From a virus: 22,935 nucleotides of DNA. Each line of letters opens with the position of its first letter. The stretch's first letter is position 1. Made by a program: the position numbers and the translations under genes. The notes below the pieces were generated by a model, which was not told where the DNA came from, ran no database searches, and saw nothing but the letters and a program-made list of their open reading frames with translations. The stretch spans positions 1 to 22,935 of IMG/VR virus record IMGVR_UViG_3300030101_004709; one strand, written 5' to 3'. Shown piece after piece: positions 1 through 7,107 of the stretch.

Positions 1-723
1 CTAAGAACTTCTTACGGCAGCACATCAGGTGGTGGTGGATCAGCAGAAGCATCTCTAAGCCTTGTTACAGGGTTAAGTTATACTATAATTGTTGGAGCAG
101 GCGGATCAAAAGGCTTTTCTGGTTCTGGTTCTGTAATTGCAAAAGGTTCTAATGGCGGAAATTCAACATTCCATACTGTTACCTCATTAGGCGGTGGTGG
201 TGGTGGCGGTGTCAATGGTAAAAACGGTGGTACAGGTGGAGGCGGGCAATATTATGCTTTAGGTGGAACAGGAACTACTGGACAAGGTTTTGCAGGCGGT
301 AATGGTGATCAAGCTAGCACACGTTGGGGCGGAGGCGGCGGAGGTGCTACTAGTGTTGGCGCAACTTCTGGAACTAGCGGTGGAGGAACTGCAGGCGGAA
401 CAGGATTAACTTCATCAATCAGAGGTTCTTCAGCTACTTATTCGACTGGCGGAAGAGGAGGTGGTAACACATTTCCTGGTGCGCAGGGAGATGCTACTGC
501 CAATACAGCAGACGGTGGACCTGGTTCATATCAAGGTCAAGGCGCAGGAAGTGGGGGTTCAGGTATAGTAATTTTAAGAACCTCTGTTGCTACTGCTACA
601 TTTAGCGCAGGAGTGACTTGCAATGGAACTGCAGGCGGAGGTACTATAAGTGGTCAAACAGCGGGTTCAGACTATGTATATCAAATAACAGCTGCAGGCG
701 CATCTGATACAGTAACATTTTAA
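1..723 (+). CDS. Glycine-rich tail fibre / adhesin, 3' part only
   Basis: Frame 1 is open from the window edge to TAA at 721-723, giving 240 residues with no start in view. The protein is dominated by runs of Gly with Ser, Thr and Ala (for example GGGGGGG near residue 65 and GGGGGGA near residue 113). It has the patterns YTIIVGAGG near residue 30 and GSGGSGIVILR near residue 190. These are typical of glycine-rich domains in phage fibre tips and adhesins, where poly-Gly segments can pack as a sandwich of type II helices, as in T2/S16 gp38; that structural analogy is inference. The last 45 residues form a small Ala/Thr/Gly-rich C-terminal segment. The next gene starts one base after this stop, so it heads a fibre gene cluster. 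Role: probably receptor recognition at a fibre tip. The fold class is fairly certain, the exact role is not. Confidence 0.7.
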   Translation, partial: LRTSYGSTSGGGGSAEASLSLVTGLSYTIIVGAGGSKGFSGSGSVIAKGSNGGNSTFHTVTSLGGGGGGGVNGKNGGTGGGGQYYALGGTGTTGQGFAGGNGDQASTRWGGGGGGATSVGATSGTSGGGTAGGTGLTSSIRGSSATYSTGGRGGGNTFPGAQGDATANTADGGPGSYQGQGAGSGGSGIVILRTSVATATFSAGVTCNGTAGGGTISGQTAGSDYVYQITAAGASDTVTF

Positions 724-724
724 T

Positions 725-1672
725 ATGGCACATTACGCAAACATATCAAACGCAGAATTTACAATAACAGAGAGAGCTCGGCTTCTTGAAGTTCAGCTAG
801 AAATAAGTTCTATTTGTGAGACTAATAGAGGAACTGAAGAATATAAAAATTTACAAGTATCTTCAGAAAGTAAATACACAAGCGACACATTAGAAAGACT
901 ACAATCCGAAGCTTTGAATCTTGAAACTTTTTCAGACGATTGGTTTGCAAAACAAGAAGAAATTCAAGCTGAAGAGGTAAACCTCGAAAAAGAAAGACTA
1001 GAGATACTTGATCAGATGAACGATTTAGAGAATAAAGACACAGAGGCTTTAGTATCTGAAAAAGAAACTTTGGAGACAACAATATCAAATGCTTTGTGCA
1101 GGGTCACCAATGTCATTGTTGGCAAGGATGAGATTTACTATATTGATGGTGATTCAAGCGAAATCGATGCAGAAATAAAAGCTTTAGAAGAAAGCAGAAA
1201 TGGTAAATCTAAAGAAGAGATTATAGCTATTGAGCAGGAGATACAAAATAAATTTGAGGAGAAAAAGAATATTCCCAAAATTGAGGTTGACAATACTGTT
1301 TATTTAGAAGCGGTCTATGGTGGTGCAAAAAGAACATCTTATAATAACAATATTAGAAAAAACTTTGCAGGTGTGGGTATGATATATGATCCTGTAAGAG
1401 ATGCTTTTTATGAAGAGCAACCTTATGAAAGTTGGACACTTGATGAAGACACCTGTGTGTGGCAACCCCCAACACCAAAGCTTGATGATAAATATTTTTG
1501 GAAAGATGATACAACCGAGTGGGTAGATTATGTATATTACAATCCCGACAAGAATCAACCATACCCGAGTTGGACGTGGAACACAGAAACAGGTATATGG
1601 GAACCACCTGTAGAAAAGCCTATAGGGCCTTTTTACAAGTGGGATGAGGAAACACAAACATGGATTATATAA
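725..1672 (+). CDS. Fibre-associated coiled-coil protein with W-rich C-terminal repeats
   Basis: A 315-residue protein starting at ATG 725, one base after the previous stop. It begins MAHYA, then has heptad-like, Glu/Lys/Leu-rich stretches (about 15-120 and 145-182) that predict coiled coil. Between them is a short segment RVTNVIVGKDEIYYID (126-140). From about 195 comes a conserved-looking segment (YGGAKRTSYNNNIRKNF, then AGVGMIYDPVRDAFY). Two W-rich units follow: PYESWTLDEDTCVWQPP (233-249) and PYPSWTWNTETGIWEPP (279-295), each followed by a K-W-D-x-x-T-x-x-W strand. The MAHYA start and the SWT...W.PP repeats recall a protein family common in marine phage genomes next to fibre genes (from memory, not searched). 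Its function is unknown. In this copy the coiled coil lies between the usual start and the conserved C-terminal part. Likely a virion fibre or fibre-accessory protein. Confidence 0.65.
   Translation: MAHYANISNAEFTITERARLLEVQLEISSICETNRGTEEYKNLQVSSESKYTSDTLERLQSEALNLETFSDDWFAKQEEIQAEEVNLEKERLEILDQMNDLENKDTEALVSEKETLETTISNALCRVTNVIVGKDEIYYIDGDSSEIDAEIKALEESRNGKSKEEIIAIEQEIQNKFEEKKNIPKIEVDNTVYLEAVYGGAKRTSYNNNIRKNFAGVGMIYDPVRDAFYEEQPYESWTLDEDTCVWQPPTPKLDDKYFWKDDTTEWVDYVYYNPDKNQPYPSWTWNTETGIWEPPVEKPIGPFYKWDEETQTWII
1421..1669 (+). repeat. Two tandem W-rich repeat units in the coding sequence
   Basis: Residues 233-278 and 279-315 of the coiled-coil fibre-associated protein align as two units. Each has PY-x-SWT, then a Thr-rich turn, W-x-PP, and a final W-[KD]-[DE]-x-T-x-x-W strand. 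The first unit is longer by an insert (residues 268-278). The similarity is clear in protein but not in DNA, so the duplication is old. Confidence 0.65.
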
Positions 1673-1675
1673 ATT

Positions 1676-2608
1676 ATGGCAACAACAAAAGTAATATCGG
1701 ACATAATAGATTTAAACAAGGCTAATACCACAAAGTCTCTAAAAATGCCATCGGGCACAGCTTTTTCAGGCACTCCTGTAGAGGGCATGCTTAGAAATGA
1801 TACAAGTCAGTCTAGTCAATCATCAGCTTCTACTATGCAGTTTTATAACGGTACAGCCTGGAAAAATTTTGCCAATTTAGGTAGCTGCACTACTAGCACT
1901 CTTAATTACCCTACAGGTGTTACTGGCACAGCGTTATATGAGTTTGACGGAAACGCAAACTCTACAAGTAGTTCTTCTTACGACGCTGCATCTACTGCAA
2001 ATTTAACATTTAACACAAGCATAAAAAGATATGGCACGTCATCCGCTTATTTTAATGGCTCAAACACTACAATAAATCTGCCCTTAACTTCATTTCATTT
2101 TAGTGCTTTTACTATTTCATGCTGGGTTTATCTTCCTACATATCCACCGAGTTCAGTATATGTAATTGCGAGCACTTATGATTACGGTCCTGGACCAAGC
2201 AAAGGTTGGCAACTTTACATCACAGGAGATGGTAAATTACAAGTAGATTTACATTCAGGTGATTGCGGCTCTCCATACCCTGTTGACCCTTCATGCACAG
2301 CTTATACTAGGATTACCTCTACTAATCTTATACCACAAAACACTTGGTCTCATTTAAGTTTGGTATGTGGAGGAACAGGCAATCCTGTAACTCTTTATAT
2401 TGATGCCAATCAAGAAGCAACTACAACTATGCAAGGATTAGCGTATCACGCAGGTGCTACACCAACTATAGGTTATAGAATTTACAGCGTTTCAGGAACA
2501 GTGTATCAAGAAGGTTATTTTGGTGGATATATAGACCAGTTTAGAGGTTACAATACAGCATTAACTGGCACACAAATACAGTCGTTACAAAATGAAGTAC
2601 CTTGTTAA
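1676..2608 (+). CDS. Tail fibre with LamG-like (concanavalin A-type) domain
   Basis: A 310-residue protein starting at ATG 1676 in the context AAATTATG, three bases after the previous stop. Residues 1-65 form an N-terminal module seen again in the next gene: a short MATTKV lead, then MPSGT, G-x-x-R-N-[DT] and YNGTAW. Residues about 75-308 look like a complete LamG / jelly-roll domain: an opening strand (TALYEFDG), AYFNGSNTTI (124-133), FTISCWVYLP (145-154), NTWSHLSLV, LYIDANQEAT, and the closing GGYIDQFRGYNTALTGTQI followed by a short tail. Such domains in phage fibres are generally carbohydrate-binding or trimer-forming; which applies here is not known. Cys residues at 71, 149, 197, 207, 231 and 310 are frequent for a phage fibre. 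It sits in the fibre cluster directly before a larger fibre with the same N-terminal module. Confidence 0.8.
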   Translation: MATTKVISDIIDLNKANTTKSLKMPSGTAFSGTPVEGMLRNDTSQSSQSSASTMQFYNGTAWKNFANLGSCTTSTLNYPTGVTGTALYEFDGNANSTSSSSYDAASTANLTFNTSIKRYGTSSAYFNGSNTTINLPLTSFHFSAFTISCWVYLPTYPPSSVYVIASTYDYGPGPSKGWQLYITGDGKLQVDLHSGDCGSPYPVDPSCTAYTRITSTNLIPQNTWSHLSLVCGGTGNPVTLYIDANQEATTTMQGLAYHAGATPTIGYRIYSVSGTVYQEGYFGGYIDQFRGYNTALTGTQIQSLQNEVPC

Positions 2609-2618
2609 AAAATAAATT

Positions 2619-5501
2619 ATGGCAATCACTAAAATTACAAAAACAGAATTATTAGAACTTACATCAACTACAGGTGCAGTAAGATTACCCAGCGGTACAA
2701 CAGCTGAAAGACCTTCTACTAATTTAAATGCTGGTGATTTTAGATACAATACAGACGATAATAAAGTTGAGTATTATGATGGCAGCAGTTGGTTTCAAAT
2801 AGATGATGAGAGTTTACCACCTGTTCCTAGTGAAAATTTTAATACGCTTTTATATTCAGGTAACGGAGGCACACAATCAATTACAGGGGCGGTATTTCAA
2901 CCAGATTTAGTTTGGGTTAAAAGGAGAAGCTCTTCAGAAGACCACGTGCTTTTCGATTCTGTACGTGGTGTGCAAGAACAATTAAGAAGTAATTCAGATG
3001 GTTCGCAAAGTACAAAAACAAATGCTTTAAGTTCTTTTGATTCAAGTGGTTTTACAACAGGTGCTAATAATGCACTGAACACAAATGGTCAAACCTATGT
3101 GGGATGGTGTTTTAAAGGAGGAGGAGCGCCTACTGCAACTAATTCAGCAGGAGCAGGTAACGTGCCAACAGCTGGTAGTGTAAAAATTGACGGAGCAGAT
3201 TCTAGCGCAGCGCTGTCAGGCTCTATAGCCGCCACTAAAATATCAGCTAATACAAAAACTGGATTTTCTATAATAACTTGGACAGGTACACAGGTTAATG
3301 ATTCTATAGACCACGGATTGAATGCAGCACCAAATCTACTTATTGTAAAAGACACTTCTAATAGTTATAATTGGTATGTATTTACAAAACCATCTGGAAC
3401 TTCAAATAATTTAAGAATTGAAGGCTTAAATACACAAAATGCTGCATCAACACAAAATTCACAATTTACAACAACAACCTCATTAATTGAAAATTTAACA
3501 ACCTTTGTTTCTCTTAATACATCTGGCGCAACTATGTTAATATATGCTTTTCACGATGTAGCGGGCTATCAAAAAATCGGAACATACACGGGCAATAATA
3601 CAGGAGGTCTTGAAAACCAAATAATACAAACGGGTTTTGAACCAGCGTGGTTATTAATAAGAAATATAACTTCTTCAAGTAATGATTGGATAATAGTAGA
3701 CAATAAAAGAAGTCTATCAAACCCAAGAAACCGAGTTTTAGAACCAAACAAAAATAATCCCGAAACAGAACAAACAGTTAATGTAAATTTTCTTACTAAT
3801 GGATTTGAACTTACAAATGGAAATAGTGATGTTAATGATAATGGTGATGTTTATCTATATTGGGCAATAGCTGCGGACCCAGACACCACAACACCAACTC
3901 TAGCAAACAGTTTCAAAACAAACTTATATACTGGTAACGGAAACACACAAACAATAGGCGGTCATTTGAGCGGGGCAGCACAGTTTAATGGCAGCAATAG
4001 CTTGATTGATATTACAGGGTTTTCCAATTTTGCTTCAACAGGAGTAAGTATATCTGCATGGATTAATGTAAAAAGTTTTAGTAGCGGACCCACTATTTTT
4101 AATTTATACAGTAATAACAGTATAGTTTTTGGAACTAATTCATCAGGTAAATTTTTTAGGTCAGGTCAAGGTACGACTGTTACCTCTGCTGCTACAATGT
4201 CCACAGGCACTTGGCATCATGTTGTAATGACAGCGAATACAAGTGGTTTTACAAACCTGTATTTGAATGGTTTCGGAGCTGGAAGTGGTGATTCAACAAC
4301 TGCAATGTATAATAGTAACAGTGATAAAGATTTAATTGGTGCTTATGGAACTAACAGCCAACCAATGGATGGTAGTATAGACCAAGTAAGAATTTATAAT
4401 TCTGTTTTAACCGCATCACAGGTTTCTGAATTGTATAATGAAACATCTTCTACCGCTAACACATTAGATTTTCCTACTGGCGCAGGATGTATTGCTGCAT
4501 ATCCTCTTAATACAAACTCAAACGATTTGAGTGGAAACTATAATGGAACAGATTCAAATATAACTTACAGTGATGGACCTGGATTTAAACCAACCTTTAT
4601 TTGGATGAAAGCTAGGGAGGCGACAACCTCACAAGCATTACAAGATAGCGTTAGAGGTGTAAGTAAATTTTTAGCAAGTAATGGTGTAGACCCTCAATAT
4701 AGTTATCCAGGATATGGAGTGGTATCATATAACAATGACGGTTGGACATTAACAGATGTCGCTTCAGGTGGATATGGTATTAATGGAGCACCAGGTGGAA
4801 CATACGCTGGCTCTAATGCTTATTATGTCGGATGGGCCTGGAAAGGCGCAGTTAATCTTCCCACAATAAATACTGATGGAAGTATAACAAGTATAGTCAG
4901 CGCAAATCCAGCAAGTGGATTTAGCGTGGTAAAATATAAAGGAACAGGTTCAGCTGCTACAATTGGACATGGATTGGATGATGTACCTGAATTTATTATA
5001 GTAAAAAATATGAGTTCTTCCGCTAAATGGAGAGTCTATGTTTCAGCAATTGGTGCAACTAAATATTTAAATTTAAGCGATGATGATTCTGAGGGAACTG
5101 CTTCAACAATATGGAATGATACTACACCAACCGAAGATGTATTTAGCATTGGAAGTGATTCATCTGTGAGCGCAAACAATGATTTATTTGTTGCATATTG
5201 TTTCCACTCGGTGTCTGATTATTGTCAAGTGGGCTCGTATACAGGCAGCGGCAACCCAGGAAATGCACAAGATATAGGATTTCAGCCTGGGTTTATAATA
5301 TTTAAAAACACAGATGGACAAAATTCTTGGTGGATGTTTGATTCAGAAAGAGGTGATAATAGCAGGCTTTTTGCTGATTTACCTAACGGAGAATCTACAT
5401 CAAGCAGTTTAACAACAAATTCCACGGGCTTTTCTTTCAATGACGGAAACAGCAATTTAAATCAACTTAATCATGTTTACATTTATTTAGCAATAAAATA
5501 A
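2619..5501 (+). CDS. Large multidomain tail fibre: N-terminal module, two repeated domains, LamG insert
   Basis: A 960-residue protein starting at ATG 2619 (AAATTATG context). Residues 1-65 are the shared N-terminal module (LPSGTTAERP, FRYNTDDNKVEYYDGSSW), probably for attachment or trimer nucleation. Residues 73-418 are a first copy of a domain common in marine phage fibres (I recall DUF7483; not searched): LLYSGNGGTQSITG, QPDLVWVKRR, LFDSVRG, YVGWCFKGG, then DHGLNAAPNLLIVK and IGTYTGNN. A second copy runs from 431 to 960 (LYTGNGNTQTIGG, KPTFIWMKAR, QDSVRG, YVGWAWKG, GHGLDDVPEFIIVK, VGSYTGSG). That second copy is interrupted at residues about 450-650 by LamG-type sequence (ISAWINV, TWHHVVMT, LYLNG, GSIDQVRIYN). 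Likely a trimeric receptor-binding fibre. The domain pattern is clear, the ligand unknown. Confidence 0.8.
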   Translation: MAITKITKTELLELTSTTGAVRLPSGTTAERPSTNLNAGDFRYNTDDNKVEYYDGSSWFQIDDESLPPVPSENFNTLLYSGNGGTQSITGAVFQPDLVWVKRRSSSEDHVLFDSVRGVQEQLRSNSDGSQSTKTNALSSFDSSGFTTGANNALNTNGQTYVGWCFKGGGAPTATNSAGAGNVPTAGSVKIDGADSSAALSGSIAATKISANTKTGFSIITWTGTQVNDSIDHGLNAAPNLLIVKDTSNSYNWYVFTKPSGTSNNLRIEGLNTQNAASTQNSQFTTTTSLIENLTTFVSLNTSGATMLIYAFHDVAGYQKIGTYTGNNTGGLENQIIQTGFEPAWLLIRNITSSSNDWIIVDNKRSLSNPRNRVLEPNKNNPETEQTVNVNFLTNGFELTNGNSDVNDNGDVYLYWAIAADPDTTTPTLANSFKTNLYTGNGNTQTIGGHLSGAAQFNGSNSLIDITGFSNFASTGVSISAWINVKSFSSGPTIFNLYSNNSIVFGTNSSGKFFRSGQGTTVTSAATMSTGTWHHVVMTANTSGFTNLYLNGFGAGSGDSTTAMYNSNSDKDLIGAYGTNSQPMDGSIDQVRIYNSVLTASQVSELYNETSSTANTLDFPTGAGCIAAYPLNTNSNDLSGNYNGTDSNITYSDGPGFKPTFIWMKAREATTSQALQDSVRGVSKFLASNGVDPQYSYPGYGVVSYNNDGWTLTDVASGGYGINGAPGGTYAGSNAYYVGWAWKGAVNLPTINTDGSITSIVSANPASGFSVVKYKGTGSAATIGHGLDDVPEFIIVKNMSSSAKWRVYVSAIGATKYLNLSDDDSEGTASTIWNDTTPTEDVFSIGSDSSVSANNDLFVAYCFHSVSDYCQVGSYTGSGNPGNAQDIGFQPGFIIFKNTDGQNSWWMFDSERGDNSRLFADLPNGESTSSSLTTNSTGFSFNDGNSNLNQLNHVYIYLAIK
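2835..3872 (+). repeat. Fibre domain repeat, copy A (uninterrupted)
   Basis: Residues 73-418 of the 960-residue fibre. The landmarks in order are LYSGNG, VWVKRR, DSVRGV, YVGWCFKG, SIDHGLNAAPN, YAFHDVAGY, IGTYTGNN and VYLYWAIA. The same landmarks recur in copy B, so the two are related by an old duplication; DNA identity is too low to see as a direct repeat. Confidence 0.7.
3909..5498 (+). repeat. Fibre domain repeat, copy B, interrupted by LamG sequence
   Basis: Residues 431-449 (FKTNLYTGNGNTQTIGG) match the start of copy A (FNTLLYSGNGGTQSITG). The next matching segment, FKPTFIWMKAR, appears only at residue 656, after about 200 residues of LamG-type sequence (nucleotides about 3966-4568). 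The remainder (DSVRGV, YVGWAWKG, GHGLDDVPEF, YCFHSVSDY, VGSYTGSG, VYIYLAIK) follows copy A to the C-terminus. Confidence 0.7.
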
Positions 5502-5512
5502 AATCAAAAATT

Positions 5513-5812
5513 ATGAACACAACAATAATTATTTTAATCGGATTGGTATCATTACTAATCATTATCAACATAGCGTCAATATGGCTAACTAAAAAAGGTC
5601 TCACTAAAGATGAGAATAATAACATGATACCCGACATACTAGAGGAGAAATTTGCTCAAATGAAAAGCGATGTTTCCAAAAGAGTTGATCGAGTGGGTCA
5701 AGAAATAAAAGATGTGACAAAAGCCATCAAAGAGGTAGGTAATCAAATTGGTGATGTACCGAGTGCATTTAAAGGCAATAATAGGTCAGGGAAAAAACCA
5801 AAGAAAAAATGA
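5513..5812 (+). CDS. Small N-terminally membrane-anchored coiled-coil protein
   Basis: A 99-residue protein starting at ATG 5513 (AAAAATTATG context). Residues 3-25 are a strongly hydrophobic segment (IIILIGLVSLLIIINIASIW), followed by a positive KK pair, so it is probably a single membrane anchor with the rest cytoplasmic. Next comes an Asp/Asn-rich loop, TKDENNNMIPDILEEK (31-46), a calcium-loop-like pattern often seen after the anchor in small Bacteroidota membrane proteins. A charged helix that may form a coiled coil follows (47-80), and the tail is very basic (SGKKPKKK). It is the first gene of the lysis-like cassette, so an accessory lysis or membrane role is inferred. No named family can be assigned from the sequence alone. 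Confidence 0.6.
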   Translation: MNTTIIILIGLVSLLIIINIASIWLTKKGLTKDENNNMIPDILEEKFAQMKSDVSKRVDRVGQEIKDVTKAIKEVGNQIGDVPSAFKGNNRSGKKPKKK

Positions 5813-5883
5813 TCTATTACACTACGACCTCTGCAGGAGATATTAATTTTAAATATGTATTTATAGATGATAAATGTGAATGA
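5809..5883 (+). CDS. Possible 24-aa peptide coupled to both neighbours
   Basis: ATG 5809 overlaps the stop of the preceding gene as ATGA, and the frame ends at TGA 5881-5883, inside the next small gene (which starts at 5867). The peptide is MIYYTTTSAGDINFKYVFID followed by DKCE. The main support is position: it fills the only gap in an otherwise continuous chain of overlapping genes. It could equally be untranslated spacer. Low confidence. Confidence 0.25.
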   Translation: MIYYTTTSAGDINFKYVFIDDKCE

Positions 5884-6025
5884 TCTTAAAATATATAGCA
5901 TAAATTTTGTTGCTCTAATGACATCTTTGACGAACTTAGATGTTATTTTGAAAATTATTCTATCTCTTGTAGCTATCGGTTACACTATACATAAATGGTA
6001 CATCATGCATGGAAAAAATAAGTGA
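5867..6025 (+). CDS. 52-aa single-span membrane protein, lysis cassette
   Basis: ATG 5867 to TGA 6023-6025, with an in-frame stop (TAG) directly before the ATG, so the start is well bounded. The protein begins MINVNDLKIYSINFVALMTS. A hydrophobic segment, VILKIILSLVAIGYTI (about residues 28-43), is followed by HKWYIMHGKNK, a basic tail of the positive-inside type. It overlaps the peptidase gene by 17 bases. The pattern (about 25 residues, one membrane span ending in GYTI-x-KW, then a basic tail) resembles small proteins I recall in marine phage lysis regions; no family name is certain. A holin or pinholin-like or antiholin role is plausible from position next to the endolysin and a second membrane protein. 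Confidence 0.65.
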   Translation: MINVNDLKIYSINFVALMTSLTNLDVILKIILSLVAIGYTIHKWYIMHGKNK

Positions 6026-6470
6026 TCATATTTCGTATAAAGAAGCAACAAAATCTAACACAGCTTCAAGATTAGGCATAGATAATACACCAAATTCTTA
6101 TCATTTATCTAATATGTCTATTCTAGCTGATAGACTATTTGAACCTTTGAGAAAATGGGTTGGTGGTTCTATCAAAATAAATAGTTTTTTCAGATGTGAA
6201 GAGCTTAATCGTGCTATAGGCGGTAGCAGTCGCTCACAGCATTGTGAGGGCAGAGCTGTTGACATAGATGATACTTTTGGCAACAAATCAAATGCAGAGA
6301 TGTTCGCTTACATAAAAAATAATTTAGACTTCGATCAAATTATATGGGAATTTGGTGATGATTTGAATCCTGATTGGGTGCACATGAGTTATGTTTCCGA
6401 AAGCGAAAATAGATCACGTGCTCTTAGAGCAACAAGGGAAGATGGAAAGACTAAATATACTGTTATATGA
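6009..6470 (+). CDS. M15-type peptidase endolysin
   Basis: A 153-residue protein starting at ATG 6009, inside the end of the preceding small gene. It matches the short zinc peptidase M15 family (D-Ala-D-Ala carboxypeptidase type), which cuts peptidoglycan cross-bridge peptides. The visible motifs are INSFFRCEELNRAIGG (57-72), the zinc motif S-x-H-x-x-G-x-A-x-D as SQHCEGRAVD (76-85; ligands His78 and Asp85), IIWEFG (111-116; Glu114 a candidate catalytic residue) and DWVHMSY (122-128; third ligand His125). The length is normal for single-domain phage enzymes and there is no signal peptide, so release probably depends on a holin. It is followed directly, with an ATGA overlap, by a holin-like gene. 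Role: host cell-wall degradation at lysis. Confidence 0.88.
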   Translation: MEKISDHISYKEATKSNTASRLGIDNTPNSYHLSNMSILADRLFEPLRKWVGGSIKINSFFRCEELNRAIGGSSRSQHCEGRAVDIDDTFGNKSNAEMFAYIKNNLDFDQIIWEFGDDLNPDWVHMSYVSESENRSRALRATREDGKTKYTVI

Positions 6471-6964
6471 GTAAACCCAAAAAAAAGTTTGGGCAAACCA
6501 CAGTGGGTAAACTTTTAAAAGCATCTGTAGGTTTAATAAATCCCACACTAGGCAGTTTGATACAAGGCGATATGTCTGTAGAACAAGTCGTTTCTTCTAT
6601 TAAAAATTCAAATGCACCTGCAGAAGATAAGATACGTGCCCAAGAGATGGTTCTTGAAGCTTACGAGGCTGAGGTCGCTGACAGGGCATCAGCACGCCAA
6701 AGGGAAATGGCAGCTCTAGCGTCTGGGTCAAATGATATTCTTTTCAAAACAGTAGGATGGGGCATCACCATATGTTTTATTGGAGTAGTTGCAGGAGCTA
6801 TTGGGTTGTGGGAGATACCTAAAGAATCACAAAGACTTTTTGATATGGGCTTTGGTGCAGTAGTTGCTGCATTTACACAAGTTATAGGGTATTATTTTGG
6901 ATCATCGGCGGGTAGTAAACAAAAAACAAATATTTTAAATAATGGCGAAGGCAATAAATTATAA
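6467..6964 (+). CDS. Holin-like protein, two predicted membrane helices
   Basis: A 165-residue protein, with ATG 6467 overlapping the peptidase stop as ATGA. Residues 1-55 are a basic, amphipathic lead (KPKKKFG, LINPTLGSLIQG). Residues 56-85 form a charged helix with EAEVADRASARQREMAAL. Two hydrophobic segments follow: about 97-114 (GWGITICFIGVVAGAIGL) and about 127-146 (MGFGAVVAAFTQVIGYYFGS). The C-terminal tail is short and polar. The E-x-x-D-R-x-S-A-R-x-R-E helix followed by two or three spans is typical of the phage / gene-transfer-agent holin family described as holins of three transmembrane segments. Position after an endolysin supports that it permeabilises the inner membrane. Its last 23 bases overlap the next small gene. 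Confidence 0.75.
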   Translation: MSKPKKKFGQTTVGKLLKASVGLINPTLGSLIQGDMSVEQVVSSIKNSNAPAEDKIRAQEMVLEAYEAEVADRASARQREMAALASGSNDILFKTVGWGITICFIGVVAGAIGLWEIPKESQRLFDMGFGAVVAAFTQVIGYYFGSSAGSKQKTNILNNGEGNKL

Positions 6965-7079
6965 ATCCTACCAAAGCAAATCTAAAGTGCGTAGACCAGG
7001 TGTTCACGCTAAAACAAAAACATCAGCACTAAAGTCCTCAAAAAACTACCGAAAGACATACAAAGGACAAGGGCGATAA
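6942..7079 (+). CDS. 45-aa basic conserved-type phage protein
   Basis: ATG 6942 to TAA 7077-7079 encodes 45 residues that begin MAKAINYKSYQSKSKVRRPG and continue with VHAKTKTSALKSS and KNYRKTYKGQGR. Lys, Arg, Ser and Tyr dominate and there is no acidic residue, so it should bind nucleic acid or another acidic partner. The pattern K-S-K-x-R-R-P-G-x-H-x-K-x-K-[TS]-S-x-x-K-x-S-K-N-Y-x-K-x-Y-x-G-Q-G is one I recall as recurring in marine phage genomes near terminase genes, but its function is unknown to me. It overlaps the holin gene by 23 bases in another frame, and is followed by a possible promoter and the terminase operon. A ribosomal-protein-like or packaging-associated role would be guesswork. 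Confidence 0.7.
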   Translation: MAKAINYKSYQSKSKVRRPGVHAKTKTSALKSSKNYRKTYKGQGR

Positions 7080-7087
7080 AATATTTG
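7080..7087 (+). promoter_or_regulatory. Possible Bacteroidota-type -7 element (weak)
   Basis: AATATTTG differs from TAnnTTTG by one base and lies 29 bases before the ATG at 7117, similar to the spacing of the better element before the scaffold gene. No TTTG -33 element is seen. It would start the terminase-portal operon. Confidence 0.35.
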
Positions 7088-7107
7088 TATCTTAGGGGTA
7101 AATTTAA

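Noticed and set aside
1304-1657. Minus-strand open frames opposite the W-rich repeats
   Set aside because: Their Cys/Phe/Ile-rich composition is what the antisense of this coding sequence gives; no start context or neighbours on that strand.
2835-5498. Fibre repeats as a recent DNA duplication
   Set aside because: The similarity is only in protein motifs; no long identical DNA tracts link copies A and B.
1-5501. Diversity-generating retroelement target in the fibre genes
   Set aside because: No reverse transcriptase, no template repeat and no C-type-lectin-like 3' end with clustered AAY codons was seen in the window.
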